A stretch of DNA of 64,000 bases from Fervidicoccaceae archaeon (GCA_038734945.1 JAVYOA010000001.1:62001-126000); one strand, 5' to 3'. Positions 8,977 to 17,033 are shown, numbered from the stretch's first letter. The notes: generated by a model not told the origin, from the letters alone. Numbers and translations: made by a program.

Positions 8977-9446
8977 GTGACAGAGATCTCTGCATAAACG
9001 TGCCAATTTATCCAAACCTGAAGAGAGAGTTCTACTTCACACTGACATCGCAGAAGCTCAATATAGCGCCAGATAGCATTGTTCTTGAGGCCGAAATTCC
9101 TTCCTCGCTCATTTTTACCTGTTTCCATGCAGCAAAAGCAGCGGAGGAGGCTCTGAGGGCCATTGAGCAGGGAGAGTCTCTCAGAAACACGAGGCTCGAG
9201 ATCCTCAGAAGGCTCACTCTAACCAGACAGGTGAGGGATCTAGAAAATATAATTAATAGTGCCAGGGGAGAGCCTTGTTATGTCTATGTTACCAGAGCTC
9301 CACTGCAGGGGGCCTTTCCTCCATGCTATTGCAGTGAGGATGCTTTGAGGAAAATTTTTGAGATTGTGCCACAAATAGAATGGCTGGGAGAGGAGGGGGT
9401 TCTATCCGCAATTGCTCTGACTTCTCTGGGAAGGTGGCCTACCTGA
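8973..9446 (+). CDS. cgi121: Probable KEOPS complex subunit Cgi121
   Basis: A 157-residue protein with the arrangement of archaeal Cgi121: FHAAKAAEEALRAIEQGESL leading into NTRLEILRRLTLTRQVRDL, matching the family's Asn, Glu-Ile-Leu and Arg-Gln-(Ile/Val) landmarks. Cgi121 binds the Bud32 kinase and the tRNA CCA end in the complex that makes N6-threonylcarbamoyladenosine at tRNA position 37. Start GTG 8973 overlaps the PRTase stop. The identification rests on motif spacing, and the neighbouring KEOPS genes (kae1, bud32, pcc1) are not in the window. Confidence 0.55.
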   Translation: MSDRDLCINVPIYPNLKREFYFTLTSQKLNIAPDSIVLEAEIPSSLIFTCFHAAKAAEEALRAIEQGESLRNTRLEILRRLTLTRQVRDLENIINSARGEPCYVYVTRAPLQGAFPPCYCSEDALRKIFEIVPQIEWLGEEGVLSAIALTSLGRWPT

Positions 9447-9533
9447 ATATTTATACCTCTCTCCAATGTTTCTAGAATTTTGAGGAAAATTGATTTTTCT
9501 GTGCAAACGGTTTTTATTTGTGATTCGAAAACC

Positions 9534-9542
9534 TTTTTATAA
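9534..9542 (+). promoter_or_regulatory. Promoter (BRE/TATA) of the Glu/Trp microprotein gene
   Basis: TTTTTATAA at 9534-9542 is preceded by a purine-rich BRE-like CGAAAACC. Transcription should begin near 9565, giving a leader of about 36 bases that contains the GAGGTG ribosome binding site at 9588-9593 ahead of the ATG at 9601. A second TATA-like run lies near 9510-9518. Confidence 0.5.
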
Positions 9543-9600
9543 GAAATTAAGAGAGTCTAAGTGAAGGTCAACTCACTCTAATGAGCAGAGGTGTAAAACA

Positions 9601-9711
9601 ATGTTCGAAGAAGAGGAAGAGTGGTGGGAGGAAGAAGAGGAAGGGGAAGAAGAGGAAGAGGAGTGGTGGGAAGAGGAAGAGGAGGAAGAGTGGGAAGAGG
9701 AAGAGTGGTAG
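9601..9711 (+). CDS. Glu/Trp-only microprotein (36 residues), unknown function
   Basis: A short gene of 36 codons plus TAG. After Met-Phe the product contains 27 Glu, 6 Trp and one Gly: Trp at 8, 9, 22, 23, 31 and 36, with runs of four to seven Glu between. A GAGGTG ribosome binding site lies seven to eight bases before the ATG and a good TATA box lies upstream, which supports expression. Glu is written with mixed GAA and GAG codons, so variation falls at the silent position of this frame; read in the +2 frame the same changes swap Lys and Arg. No family is recognised. The extreme acidity suggests binding to basic proteins, metal or nucleic-acid-binding domains (DNA mimicry), but that is speculation. 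Confidence 0.6.
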   Translation: MFEEEEEWWEEEEEGEEEEEEWWEEEEEEEWEEEEW

Positions 9712-9822
9712 GGAAAAAGACTGCAGTGACGCTTCCGAAAAATTATCAAGCGATTTTTGAAAAATAAGCTCTCTTTTTCAGGAAGGCAAAGGCTTATTTA
9801 ATGAGTTTTTGATTATAGATGT

Positions 9823-10200
9823 GTGGAAGGCATGCTCCCTATACATGCAGTCTTTCAAACAGTTACAACTGTTGGAAACTTCTCCTCAATAGAGTTCCTA
9901 TCCTCCAATCCAAAGCTGCTCATTTCAATAGGGATACAGTTACTATTAGGAATACTTTTGGGGTATATACTAGCGAAGGCCTTCAAGTATATCATAGCTT
10001 TTATCCTTGTGCTAATTGCTGGTGTCATTCTCAATGTTTGGAGCATATCAAGCTCTGGAAACCTAATGGAGAGGTTAACTGGAAGCAAGGAATACTTGCA
10101 GTACTTCATTGATTTCGCCAAGTTCTTGGGAGTTCTCCTAGTAGGTCCAGTATTGGCAGGATTTGTTATTGGATTGATAATAGGATGGTTGCACAAATAA
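9823..10200 (+). CDS. Small membrane protein with three predicted helices, unknown
   Basis: A 125-residue protein with predicted membrane helices near residues 32-51 (LLISIGIQLLLGILLGYILA), 54-73 and 101-123, and a short polar segment between helices 2 and 3 (SSSGNLMERLTGSKEYLQYF). GTG at 9823 is favoured because a TATA-like CTTATTTAA at 9791-9799 would place the transcript start at about that codon (leaderless); ATG 9832 is an alternative. It sits alone between the Glu/Trp microprotein gene and moeA. No family is recognised. Confidence 0.65.
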   Translation: MEGMLPIHAVFQTVTTVGNFSSIEFLSSNPKLLISIGIQLLLGILLGYILAKAFKYIIAFILVLIAGVILNVWSISSSGNLMERLTGSKEYLQYFIDFAKFLGVLLVGPVLAGFVIGLIIGWLHK

Positions 10201-10317
10201 AGCTGCATCATTTCGTCATACTTATGTTTATAAAAAGCAGCATTCCTATTCTCAAACAGATCGTGAGGAAAAATATTTATTCTAACTCATGGCTCTCTCT
10301 TTCCCTGGGGAACAGAA

Positions 10318-11511
10318 GTGCTTAGATATGCTTCAGTTGATACTGCAATTATCAATGCTAAAAAACTATTAAACATCGAGCTGGAAAAGGAGTTTGTTGG
10401 CCTAGATTCACTCCTCGGAAGAATTTCTGCAGAAGAATTGAGATCGCCTATTGATATTCCTCCGACAGATAGAAGTGCTGTTGACGGTTTTGCCGTCTGC
10501 AGTGAAAGCGTTTCATCTGCTTCTCCAAACAATCCAATTCCTCTTGTAGTTGCAAGTTCAGATAAGGGAAGCATCTCATGTGGAGAGACGGTTCCAATTT
10601 CAACGGGAGACCCCCTTCCAGAAGGAGCAGATGCTGTTGTGATGCTCGAGGACACAGAGAGAGAAGGAGGCACTCTTCTAGTTATGAGGAGCGCAGCAAA
10701 GTATGATAATGTCTCAAGAAAAGGGGAGGACTTCGAGAAGGGAAAAATCGTAATAGAGAGGGGGACCGTTATAAGGCCATGGCATTTAGCTTCTATTTCG
10801 ACAGTTGGTATGAGGGGGATAATTGCTTATAGAAAAATCAGAGTGGGAATAATAGCCACCGGCTCTGAAGTGACAGAGCCTGGAGGAGAGGGGTTCATAT
10901 TTGACTCAACTTCGAGGTTGATTGCTTCATATTTTTCTGAGCAGGGGTTCTTCGATGTAAAGAGATATGGCATTGTGAAAGATGATATTGAAATGATAGC
11001 TTCTTTTTTGATGAGGGCTGCAAAAGAGAGCGATGTCATAATAACAACAGGCGGGACGGGGCCTGGCTCTAGGGATCTATCAATAAATGCTCTCCTTAGG
11101 GCAGGGGGAAAGCTGCTCGTGAGGGGAATCGCAATGCGCCCAGGGAGGCCAACAAGCTATGGAGAGCTGGAGGGGAAGCCCGTATTTCTCCTCTCAGGGT
11201 ATCCCGTAGCAGCATTTGTTGGGGCAAGATTCATAATTTTGCCATTCATAGAGGAGAAGATTGGTATTAAGGATGATAGGTTGAAATTTGTTTTTGCTAG
11301 GCTGAAGAGCAGAGTTGCGGGAGAGGGTGGACTAGAGAGCTTCATAAGAGTGAAGCTAAACAGCTGTGGAAACGAGCTATGCGCAGAACCCATCCTTTTG
11401 AGGGGGTCTGGGATACTGAGCTCTCTGCTCAAGTCAGGAGGCTTCTTAAGAGTGCCGGCAAATGTTGAGGGATTTGAGGAAGGAGAAATTGTCAGAATCG
11501 AACTTGCTTAA
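10318..11511 (+). CDS. moeA: Molybdopterin molybdotransferase MoeA
   Basis: A 397-residue MoeA. The N-terminal domain has the SPIDIPPTDRSAVDGFAV motif with the conserved Asp, the middle domain has VPISTGDPLPEGADAVVMLED, and the MogA-like domain has TTGGTGPGSRD followed by MRPGRPTSYG and FLLSGYPVAAFV. MoeA inserts molybdate (or tungstate) into adenylated molybdopterin in the cytoplasm. The start is GTG with a GGGGAA-type ribosome binding site; a TATA-like AATATTTATT lies near 10271-10280. It is followed 64 bases later by a second, larger moeA. Two MoeA paralogues are usual in Mo/W-using archaea and may separate the metals, which is inference. Confidence 0.92.
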   Translation: MLRYASVDTAIINAKKLLNIELEKEFVGLDSLLGRISAEELRSPIDIPPTDRSAVDGFAVCSESVSSASPNNPIPLVVASSDKGSISCGETVPISTGDPLPEGADAVVMLEDTEREGGTLLVMRSAAKYDNVSRKGEDFEKGKIVIERGTVIRPWHLASISTVGMRGIIAYRKIRVGIIATGSEVTEPGGEGFIFDSTSRLIASYFSEQGFFDVKRYGIVKDDIEMIASFLMRAAKESDVIITTGGTGPGSRDLSINALLRAGGKLLVRGIAMRPGRPTSYGELEGKPVFLLSGYPVAAFVGARFIILPFIEEKIGIKDDRLKFVFARLKSRVAGEGGLESFIRVKLNSCGNELCAEPILLRGSGILSSLLKSGGFLRVPANVEGFEEGEIVRIELA

Positions 11512-11575
11512 TAAAAATTTTTCTATACAATAGCTATATTTATGCCATTCAAAAAGTAGGATTTGGTGCTTTGGC

Positions 11576-13546
11576 TTGAGCACAGAAAGGAAGTTATTCC
11601 ATGTGCTAATGTCACCAGGGGAAGCACTGGAGGCCCTCAGGAGAGAGGGTGTTCTCTCTCCACTGGGAACAGAAAAAGTAAACATAGAGGAATCTCTCCA
11701 CAGAGTAATTGCCACAGATATTTATTCTCCTATTGACTATCCTCCCTTTGATAGAAGCGAAGTTGATGGATATGCTGTCAGCATAAGATCTGTAGAAGGT
11801 GCTGATGAGCTCCACCCAATCAGATTGAAGATCAAGGGATATCAGAAAATAGGAGAATCCCCTGTTGGAGAGGTTGGTCTTGGAGAAGCTATTGGAATTG
11901 ATACTGGTGCAGTTATCCCAAGAGGGGCAACTGGAGTTGTCATGGAGGAACACACAGTTAAAGTTGGAAACAGCACAATAGAAGTAAGGAAGTCTGTATC
12001 CCCTGGAGAGAACATAGCTTTTGCTGGCTCCGACATAGCTAGAGGAGAGCTCATAGTGCCGAGGGGAACAATGCTTACTCCAGAGAAGATAGCCGTTTTG
12101 AGCTCTCTAGGAATAAAGGAAATCGAGGTTTACAAGATACCGAAAATCTCGGTTCTGTCAACAGGGAACGAAATAGTAAGCCCAGGCGATAATCTTCCTG
12201 TAGGGAAAATATATGAATCAAACGGTAGGATGATATTATCTTTTCTAGCATCCCTAGGCATAGGAGCTAATTTTGCAGGAGTTGTGGAGGACAGCTATGA
12301 GAGAATGAAGGAGAGGTTGGAGGAACTGATCAGGAAAAGTGATATAGTGATAACAAGCGGCGGGACCTCGGCTGGAGAGGAGGACGTTGTATATAGGGTA
12401 TTTCAAGATATTGGAAAAATCGTAGTGCATGGCCTCAGAATGAAGCCGGGCAAACCCACGGTAATAGCAGTAAGTGGAAGAAAGCTGATGATAGGGCTTC
12501 CTGGCTTTCCTCTTTCGGCTTTGACAAATCTGATTTTGCTGGTTAAGCCCATCCTAATGGAAATAATGGGCTCCTCATCAAGGCAAGCTCCCCTGACGGC
12601 AGCCTTTACCGGAAGACTGAGAAAAGGACTCGGGAGAACCTGGATTGTTCCAGTTATGCTCAACAACTTGGAAGGGATCATCCATGCAGTTCCCATCCCC
12701 TCTCAGTCTGGAAGCGTCTCGAGCCTCATGAGAACTGATGCAATAGCTATCCTCCCTGAAGAAAGTGAAATCATAGAGGATGGAGAACTTGTCAAGGTAA
12801 TTCCAATAAGGCAGGAATTTCCTCCATGGAGAGAAGCGCTCCTAGTAGGGAGCCATGACCTCCTCCTCCAGGATTATCTGAGAGCTTTGAGTTTGAATGA
12901 AAGAATAGGGGCAGCTTTCACTGGCTCGTTCAGGGGACTGAACCTGCTGAAAAGGGGAGTCATAGATATTGCACCCATCCACCTCCTGGATGAAAAAAGC
13001 AACACGTACAATGCTCCGTTCATAAAAAGCGATGATTTGCTTTCCAAAATGGCTTTCTTGATAAGAGGTTACAAAAGGAGGTTGGTGCTTGCCTTCAGAG
13101 GCGAGAACGAGGTGGAGAGTCTAGAGGACGCGATGGAGAAAGGCCTGAGATTTGTGAACAGGAACATAGGTTCCGGTACGAGGACCTTCATAGATCTTAC
13201 TTTGAAGCAAATTGCTGCAAAGAGAAATGCGACCCTGGAGGAGGTGAAGAAGAAGCTAAAGGGATATGAGCATGAGGCACCGAATCACAACGCGGTTGCT
13301 GCTGCCATATCCCAAGGGAGGGCTGATGTAGGCATATGCATAGAGCATGCAGCTGCACTCTATGGACTGAACTACAGAGCTGTAGCTGAGGAGCAATACG
13401 ATTTTGCCATACTCAGAAAGAGCCTGAACAAAGAAGCAGTTTCTAGATTCGTGGATGGCTTGAAAGATGGGTCTATTGGTAAAATAGCTGAAAAATACAT
13501 TGGGTATATTGTAGATGGTAGTGCTGGAACTGTGGTGTGTTGTTAG
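11576..13546 (+). CDS. moeA: MoeA fused to a C-terminal periplasmic-binding-like (molybdate-sensing) domain
   Basis: The product has 656 residues. Residues 1-410 are a complete MoeA with SPIDYPPFDRSEVDGYAV, TSGGTSAGEED and MKPGKPTVIAVSGRKLMIGLP. Residues about 420-656 form a PBP-like domain (VGSHDLLLQDYL, IGSGTRTFIDLTL, HNAVAAAISQGRADVGI) related to the substrate-binding part of LysR-type and COG1910 proteins. This fusion is known in archaea and some bacteria. The second domain probably binds an oxyanion or a pterin intermediate. The protein should be cytoplasmic, since no signal peptide is seen. The start TTG at 11576 is preceded by a long A+T leader. The gene converges on moaB. Confidence 0.9.
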   Translation: MSTERKLFHVLMSPGEALEALRREGVLSPLGTEKVNIEESLHRVIATDIYSPIDYPPFDRSEVDGYAVSIRSVEGADELHPIRLKIKGYQKIGESPVGEVGLGEAIGIDTGAVIPRGATGVVMEEHTVKVGNSTIEVRKSVSPGENIAFAGSDIARGELIVPRGTMLTPEKIAVLSSLGIKEIEVYKIPKISVLSTGNEIVSPGDNLPVGKIYESNGRMILSFLASLGIGANFAGVVEDSYERMKERLEELIRKSDIVITSGGTSAGEEDVVYRVFQDIGKIVVHGLRMKPGKPTVIAVSGRKLMIGLPGFPLSALTNLILLVKPILMEIMGSSSRQAPLTAAFTGRLRKGLGRTWIVPVMLNNLEGIIHAVPIPSQSGSVSSLMRTDAIAILPEESEIIEDGELVKVIPIRQEFPPWREALLVGSHDLLLQDYLRALSLNERIGAAFTGSFRGLNLLKRGVIDIAPIHLLDEKSNTYNAPFIKSDDLLSKMAFLIRGYKRRLVLAFRGENEVESLEDAMEKGLRFVNRNIGSGTRTFIDLTLKQIAAKRNATLEEVKKKLKGYEHEAPNHNAVAAAISQGRADVGICIEHAAALYGLNYRAVAEEQYDFAILRKSLNKEAVSRFVDGLKDGSIGKIAEKYIGYIVDGSAGTVVCC

Positions 13547-13559
13547 GCATCTAAGTTCA

Positions 13560-14036
13560 TCATTTTTTATGAGGCCCCTCGAACCTTTCTACTTCTTCCA
13601 GTAAATGATCAAGGATCCTCTTCAGAATATCGAGACCTGTTTCCACTGCATTGCTTGAACCAGGCAGAACTACAGCAATCTTGCCGTCAGGCAGTATGAA
13701 GAGCTCGCTTCTGGAGATCAAAGCACTATATCCCGCTGATTCCAGGGATCTCATTCTGAAAAACTCTCCGAAGCCAGGAAGCTTCCTCCATGCTAAGCTC
13801 TCCAGCACATCTACTGTTATATCTCTTGGGCTCGGACCTGTCCCTCCTATATATATGAGAACTTTATCCCTTGCTTCTCTCGTTGCTCTCAGAATTTCCC
13901 TGAAGCTATTGCTTATGTACTTGATGGTGCTCACTGTATAGCCTGATGATTCCAGAATGTTCTTTGCCAGCAGGCCGCTCTCATCCTTCGCCTCTCCCGA
14001 AGCTACTCTATCACTCACCACGATTATCTCTATCAT
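13560..14036 (-). CDS. moaB: Molybdopterin adenylyltransferase MoaB/MogA family
   Basis: About 158 residues from ATG 14036 (MIEIIVVSDRVASGE), preferred over an upstream in-frame start at 14069 because a GGAGG site lies about ten bases before it. The signature GGTGPSPRDITVD and the end IVVLPGSSNAV match MoaB/MogA. The enzyme adenylates molybdopterin, preparing it for metal insertion by MoeA. It overlaps the 3' end of moaE by 26 bases and is the last gene of a five-gene run on the minus strand (moaA, moaC, moaD, moaE, moaB). Confidence 0.88.
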   Translation of the reverse strand: MIEIIVVSDRVASGEAKDESGLLAKNILESSGYTVSTIKYISNSFREILRATREARDKVLIYIGGTGPSPRDITVDVLESLAWRKLPGFGEFFRMRSLESAGYSALISRSELFILPDGKIAVVLPGSSNAVETGLDILKRILDHLLEEVERFEGPHKK

Positions 14037-14493
14037 CTCCGAGCAGCCTCCTAACCCTTTTTTCCCCAATTATCCAGTACTCTCCATCATCCCTTTTTTC
14101 AAGCTTGAATATTGGGACCTCTCTCTTTATCCTCTCAACTGTTTCCTCGAGAGCTGGAAAGAGTTCCTTCCTGCTTCTCCCGGCAACAGCTACAAAGAGT
14201 GTGGGCTCTCCTGGATTTAGAATTCCTATCCTATGAATAAGCACTATGCTTCTCAAGTTCCATTTTTCTTTCTGCTCTTCAGCAATTTTCCTCAGAGCAT
14301 CCTCAGCTGCTGCTCTAATGCAATCATATTCGAGCTGATTCACTTTTCCTCCATCTTCCACTTCTCCCTTAACAACACCCAGGAAAACAGCTATTCCTCC
14401 AATGTCGGGGAAATCCCGTGTGCTCCTCATTTCTTTCAATATTGCTTCGACGTTCATATCCTCTTCTTTCTCTGCTATCTTTGCTATTATCAT
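14011..14493 (-). CDS. moaE: Molybdopterin synthase catalytic subunit MoaE
   Basis: About 160 residues from ATG 14493, which follows GGAGGGTGATCG; the open frame extends to a TTG at 14523 (within the upstream moaD stop region). Family marks: GIAVFLGVVKG, the core IVLIHRIGILNPGEPTLFVA, and VPIFKLEKRDDGEYWI, which carries the Lys residues needed to transfer sulfur from MoaD thiocarboxylate to the precursor cPMP. It forms a heterotetramer with MoaD. The C-terminus is unusually charged (RRLLGDDRDNRGE). Confidence 0.9.
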   Translation of the reverse strand: MIIAKIAEKEEDMNVEAILKEMRSTRDFPDIGGIAVFLGVVKGEVEDGGKVNQLEYDCIRAAAEDALRKIAEEQKEKWNLRSIVLIHRIGILNPGEPTLFVAVAGRSRKELFPALEETVERIKREVPIFKLEKRDDGEYWIIGEKRVRRLLGDDRDNRGE

Positions 14494-14497
14494 TCGA

Positions 14498-14731
14498 TCA
14501 CCCTCCAGAGAAATTCGGGGCAATTTCCAAAAGATCCCCCTCTTTCAGCCTGCGGTCCATTGAGGAGGGTGAGCCGTTAACAAAAGCAGCGAGTCCATAG
14601 ATAGATGGGGCATCCTTAGGGAGGAGGAGTGAAATAAGCTCCCCTACAGTTACCCCTTCGTTGACATCGACCTCTTTCTTCTTCCCTATTATCTCTGAGT
14701 AAATTGATATACCACTTATGATGACTTTCAT
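14498..14731 (-). CDS. moaD: Molybdopterin synthase sulfur carrier subunit MoaD
   Basis: A 77-residue beta-grasp protein with VTVGELISLL in the first helix, GLAAFVNGSPSSMDRRLKEGDLLEI in the core, and the C-terminal end APNFSGG. The terminal Gly-Gly is adenylated and then thiocarboxylated. It overlaps moaC by four bases upstream and lies just before moaE, so it is the dedicated MPT-synthase partner, unlike the other two MoaD-like proteins in this window. Confidence 0.9.
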   Translation of the reverse strand: MKVIISGISIYSEIIGKKKEVDVNEGVTVGELISLLLPKDAPSIYGLAAFVNGSPSSMDRRLKEGDLLEIAPNFSGG

Positions 14732-15171
14732 GCTTTCTCCTTCACCTTTCTAACAACTTTTATCTCCTCTATAGCTGTGGTGGGATATTGACCTTCCTCG
14801 TCCTTTTCATATTTCTTAACCATATCCCAGATATTGAGGAGGGCTGCTGAGACCCCAGCGAGAGCTTCCATTTCAACGCCAGTTTTGGCCTGTGCCCTAA
14901 CCGTGACATGGACCCTGATTCCGTCTTCCTCGAAGTTGAACTTCACATCCACTCCTGTTATTGGGATGTTATGAGTTAGAGGAAGAAGTTCCGGAGTTTT
15001 CTTGACTGCTAGAACGGCTGCAAGTGTAGAGGCAGAGAGAACATCTCCTTTCTCTACTTTTCCCTCCTTTATGAGCTGAATTGTTTCCCTTTTCAGTTTG
15101 ATCTTTCCAGAGGCTACTGCTTCCCTTTGTACTTCGCTCTTTCCACTTATATCAACCATCTTGATTCCCAT
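14728..15171 (-). CDS. moaC: Cyclic pyranopterin monophosphate synthase MoaC
   Basis: About 147 residues from ATG 15171, which has an AGGTGG ribosome binding site five bases upstream; a GTG at 15180 is the in-frame alternative. The signature MVDISGKSEVQREAVASG, PLTHNIPITGVDVKF and GVEMEALAGVSAALLNIWDM, including the Lys/Glu catalytic residues, is complete. MoaC works with MoaA to convert GTP to cPMP. The start overlaps the moaA stop and the stop overlaps the moaD start, so the operon is tightly coupled. Confidence 0.92.
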   Translation of the reverse strand: MGIKMVDISGKSEVQREAVASGKIKLKRETIQLIKEGKVEKGDVLSASTLAAVLAVKKTPELLPLTHNIPITGVDVKFNFEEDGIRVHVTVRAQAKTGVEMEALAGVSAALLNIWDMVKKYEKDEEGQYPTTAIEEIKVVRKVKEKA

Positions 15172-16105
15172 TTTTACCACCTTTTGTGAAGTAGGGCTTT
15201 CTGAGCTCCACCGCCCTGTGAATAGCTTCTATAACTCCACGAGAATCTCTTTCCTTAATAGGCCTCAAAAAATCTATGTATGGTTCCTCAACAAAGAGGC
15301 AGGTCTTTATTCTCCCTTCAGGAGTTATTCTGAGCCTGGTGCACCCTTCACAGAGATTCGGGTTCCCATACCCTCTTATGAGAGTTACCTCTGTCCCGTT
15401 CGGAAGAACGTAGCTTGGACGATTCTGAAATTTCTTCAGCTTCGAAGTTCCTCCAAGCTCAACAAGAATTCTCTCCAGGCCGTCAAATTTCTCGTGCTCT
15501 CTATTATAGACGGGAAGGGGGGTTCCAAGTGGTATTAATTCTATTATGTTCATATCGGCTCCAATGCCAGCAGCAAAGTTAATCAGTTGAGGCAGCTCCT
15601 CTCTGTTTGATCTCATGAGTATGAAGTTCAGTTTCACCTTAATTCCGTAATCAATAGCCAACCTGATTCCACGCAGGACTATGTCAAGGCTCCTCGATCC
15701 TCCTGTCAAATAAGCATATGTCTCCTTTCTTAGAGAGTGAACACTAACATTTATTCTCTTGAGCCCTCCGTCTGCCAGATCCTTTGCTTTCACGCTGAGG
15801 AGGGATCCATTCGAGGTCATCGTAACGTCTCCGCCTTCACTGCTTATCTCTTTAACTATTTCTGCTATGTCATCCCGTATGAGGGGCTCTCCCCCTGTTA
15901 TTTTGTAGCTTTTAATGCCCAAACCAATTGAGACCTTTGTGAGAAAGCCATAGTCCTGAGGAGTCAAGAGCTCGTTTCTTCCTGCTCCTGTTATGCCTTC
16001 CCTGTGGCAGAAGATACATGCATAATTGCACCTTGTTGTAACGACCAGCCTGTAACTATCAACACATCGGCCAAATCTATCTCTGAGATAGCATTCCAAG
16101 TGCAA
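15152..16105 (-). CDS. moaA: GTP 3',8-cyclase MoaA (radical SAM)
   Basis: A 317-residue protein beginning at TTG 16105, which follows a GGTGATCC ribosome binding site. Cys26, Cys30 and Cys33 form the radical SAM CxxxCxxC motif. A second [4Fe-4S] site is given by NLCEGCTRLRITPEGRIKTC near the C-terminus, where GTP binds. KITGGEPLIRDDI follows the SAM motif. MoaA catalyses the first committed step of molybdopterin synthesis from GTP. A TATA-like TTTTTCTTATATG lies near 16160-16175. The C-terminal GG motif present in many bacterial MoaA is replaced by KGGKNGNQDG. Confidence 0.92.
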   Translation of the reverse strand: MHLECYLRDRFGRCVDSYRLVVTTRCNYACIFCHREGITGAGRNELLTPQDYGFLTKVSIGLGIKSYKITGGEPLIRDDIAEIVKEISSEGGDVTMTSNGSLLSVKAKDLADGGLKRINVSVHSLRKETYAYLTGGSRSLDIVLRGIRLAIDYGIKVKLNFILMRSNREELPQLINFAAGIGADMNIIELIPLGTPLPVYNREHEKFDGLERILVELGGTSKLKKFQNRPSYVLPNGTEVTLIRGYGNPNLCEGCTRLRITPEGRIKTCLFVEEPYIDFLRPIKERDSRGVIEAIHRAVELRKPYFTKGGKNGNQDG

Positions 16106-16251
16106 GGATCACCATGTACTGATTTGAATTGAACTTTATCTTCCTCCTTTCTCTCTAAAAATTGTTTCTCATATAAGAAAAACTTTCTGTATAAATTGAA
16201 TATGTACAGGTTATGACGATAGAGCTGTTTGGAAGTGCAGTTTTATCGCAG

Positions 16252-16503
16252 TTATCCTCCACCAACAGGAGGAAATATGCTCACAGTATCATCTTCCTCT
16301 ATTTCTGTGTTCAGCCCTTGCTTCTCGGTTATGTTGCTGCCATTGACTAAAATGAGGAAGCCTCTCTCCAGCTCCTTTTTGAAGCCGGGATATTTGGAAT
16401 CAAGGGCATCTATTAGTTCCCTCACTGTTCTTGGACCATTGATCTCGATGGTCCTAGATCCCACAATGTCTATGAGCGTCGCAAAAACCTTCACGTGAAC
16501 CAT
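16252..16503 (-). CDS. MoaD-like ubiquitin-family protein with Gly-Gly-Gly end
   Basis: An 83-residue beta-grasp protein (VHVKVFATLIDIVGSRTIEI, RTVRELIDALDSKYPGF, LVNGSNITEK) that ends SIFPPVGGG. It lies just upstream of moaA on the same strand but is separated from it by 146 bases, so it has its own promoter region. This is the third such protein in the window; it may serve a tungsten-cofactor enzyme, tRNA thiolation or protein conjugation. Start ATG at 16503. Confidence 0.85.
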   Translation of the reverse strand: MVHVKVFATLIDIVGSRTIEINGPRTVRELIDALDSKYPGFKKELERGFLILVNGSNITEKQGLNTEIEEDDTVSIFPPVGGG

Positions 16504-16640
16504 GAGTTCTCCCTTTGAATTTTGGGAATTGTTCTCTATTAAGATAATTGCTATTTCTCCATTATATTTTTCTTCTCTATATCATGGAAAACCACACCCT
16601 TTAAGAAGTCAGATAGAGAAAGATATACCAAACAATAAAA

Positions 16641-17033
16641 GTGGAGTTCGTGCTGAAAATGGGCTTTAGGCAATTCCTGCATGCAGTGGAATCTGCCTTC
16701 AGATCGGAAGGGTGTTTCACGGGCATCAAAGATAATGCCCTCCTCATTAAGTGCAGGTTTGAAGAAGGAGAAGCTGTCATGGTGCTGGAGCGGGATGTAG
16801 AGGGCTATCTCAGATTCTCTCTTCTCACAGACTATTCAGCTGAAGAGATTGAGGGGTCTGTCCTGGAGCACAATTTTGCATTGTATGGGATAAAGGTTAT
16901 GAAGGATAGTGAGGGATTTCTAGCTCTGGCAGTCGAACTGCCTGAGGAGTGCGCTTTGTCCCTGGGGCCCAAGCACTTTGTAAAGGAAGCGCATAGAATG
17001 ATAAAAGCTCTTAAAGCCTTCTTAACGAGATAG
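16641..17033 (+). CDS. Conserved-looking protein of unknown function
   Basis: A 130-residue protein starting at GTG 16641, mixed alpha/beta in pattern, with a central AVMVLERDVEGYLRFSLLTD and a C-terminal basic helix KEAHRMIKALKAFLTR. There are three cysteines but no metal motif and no membrane helix. It sits between the divergent moaD-like gene and glyS. The fold pattern faintly recalls YbjN or secretion-chaperone-like proteins; I do not claim that relationship. Confidence 0.6.
   Translation: MEFVLKMGFRQFLHAVESAFRSEGCFTGIKDNALLIKCRFEEGEAVMVLERDVEGYLRFSLLTDYSAEEIEGSVLEHNFALYGIKVMKDSEGFLALAVELPEECALSLGPKHFVKEAHRMIKALKAFLTR

Noticed and set aside
9606-9711. Simple GAA/GAG/TGG repeat as non-coding microsatellite
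   Set aside because: Start codon, ribosome binding site, promoter and silent codon variation favour a real gene; the alternative remains possible.
9581-9760. Basic 59-codon frame overlapping the Glu/Trp gene as a separate gene
   Set aside because: No proper ribosome binding site and its open frame follows from the repeat composition; kept only as a finding.
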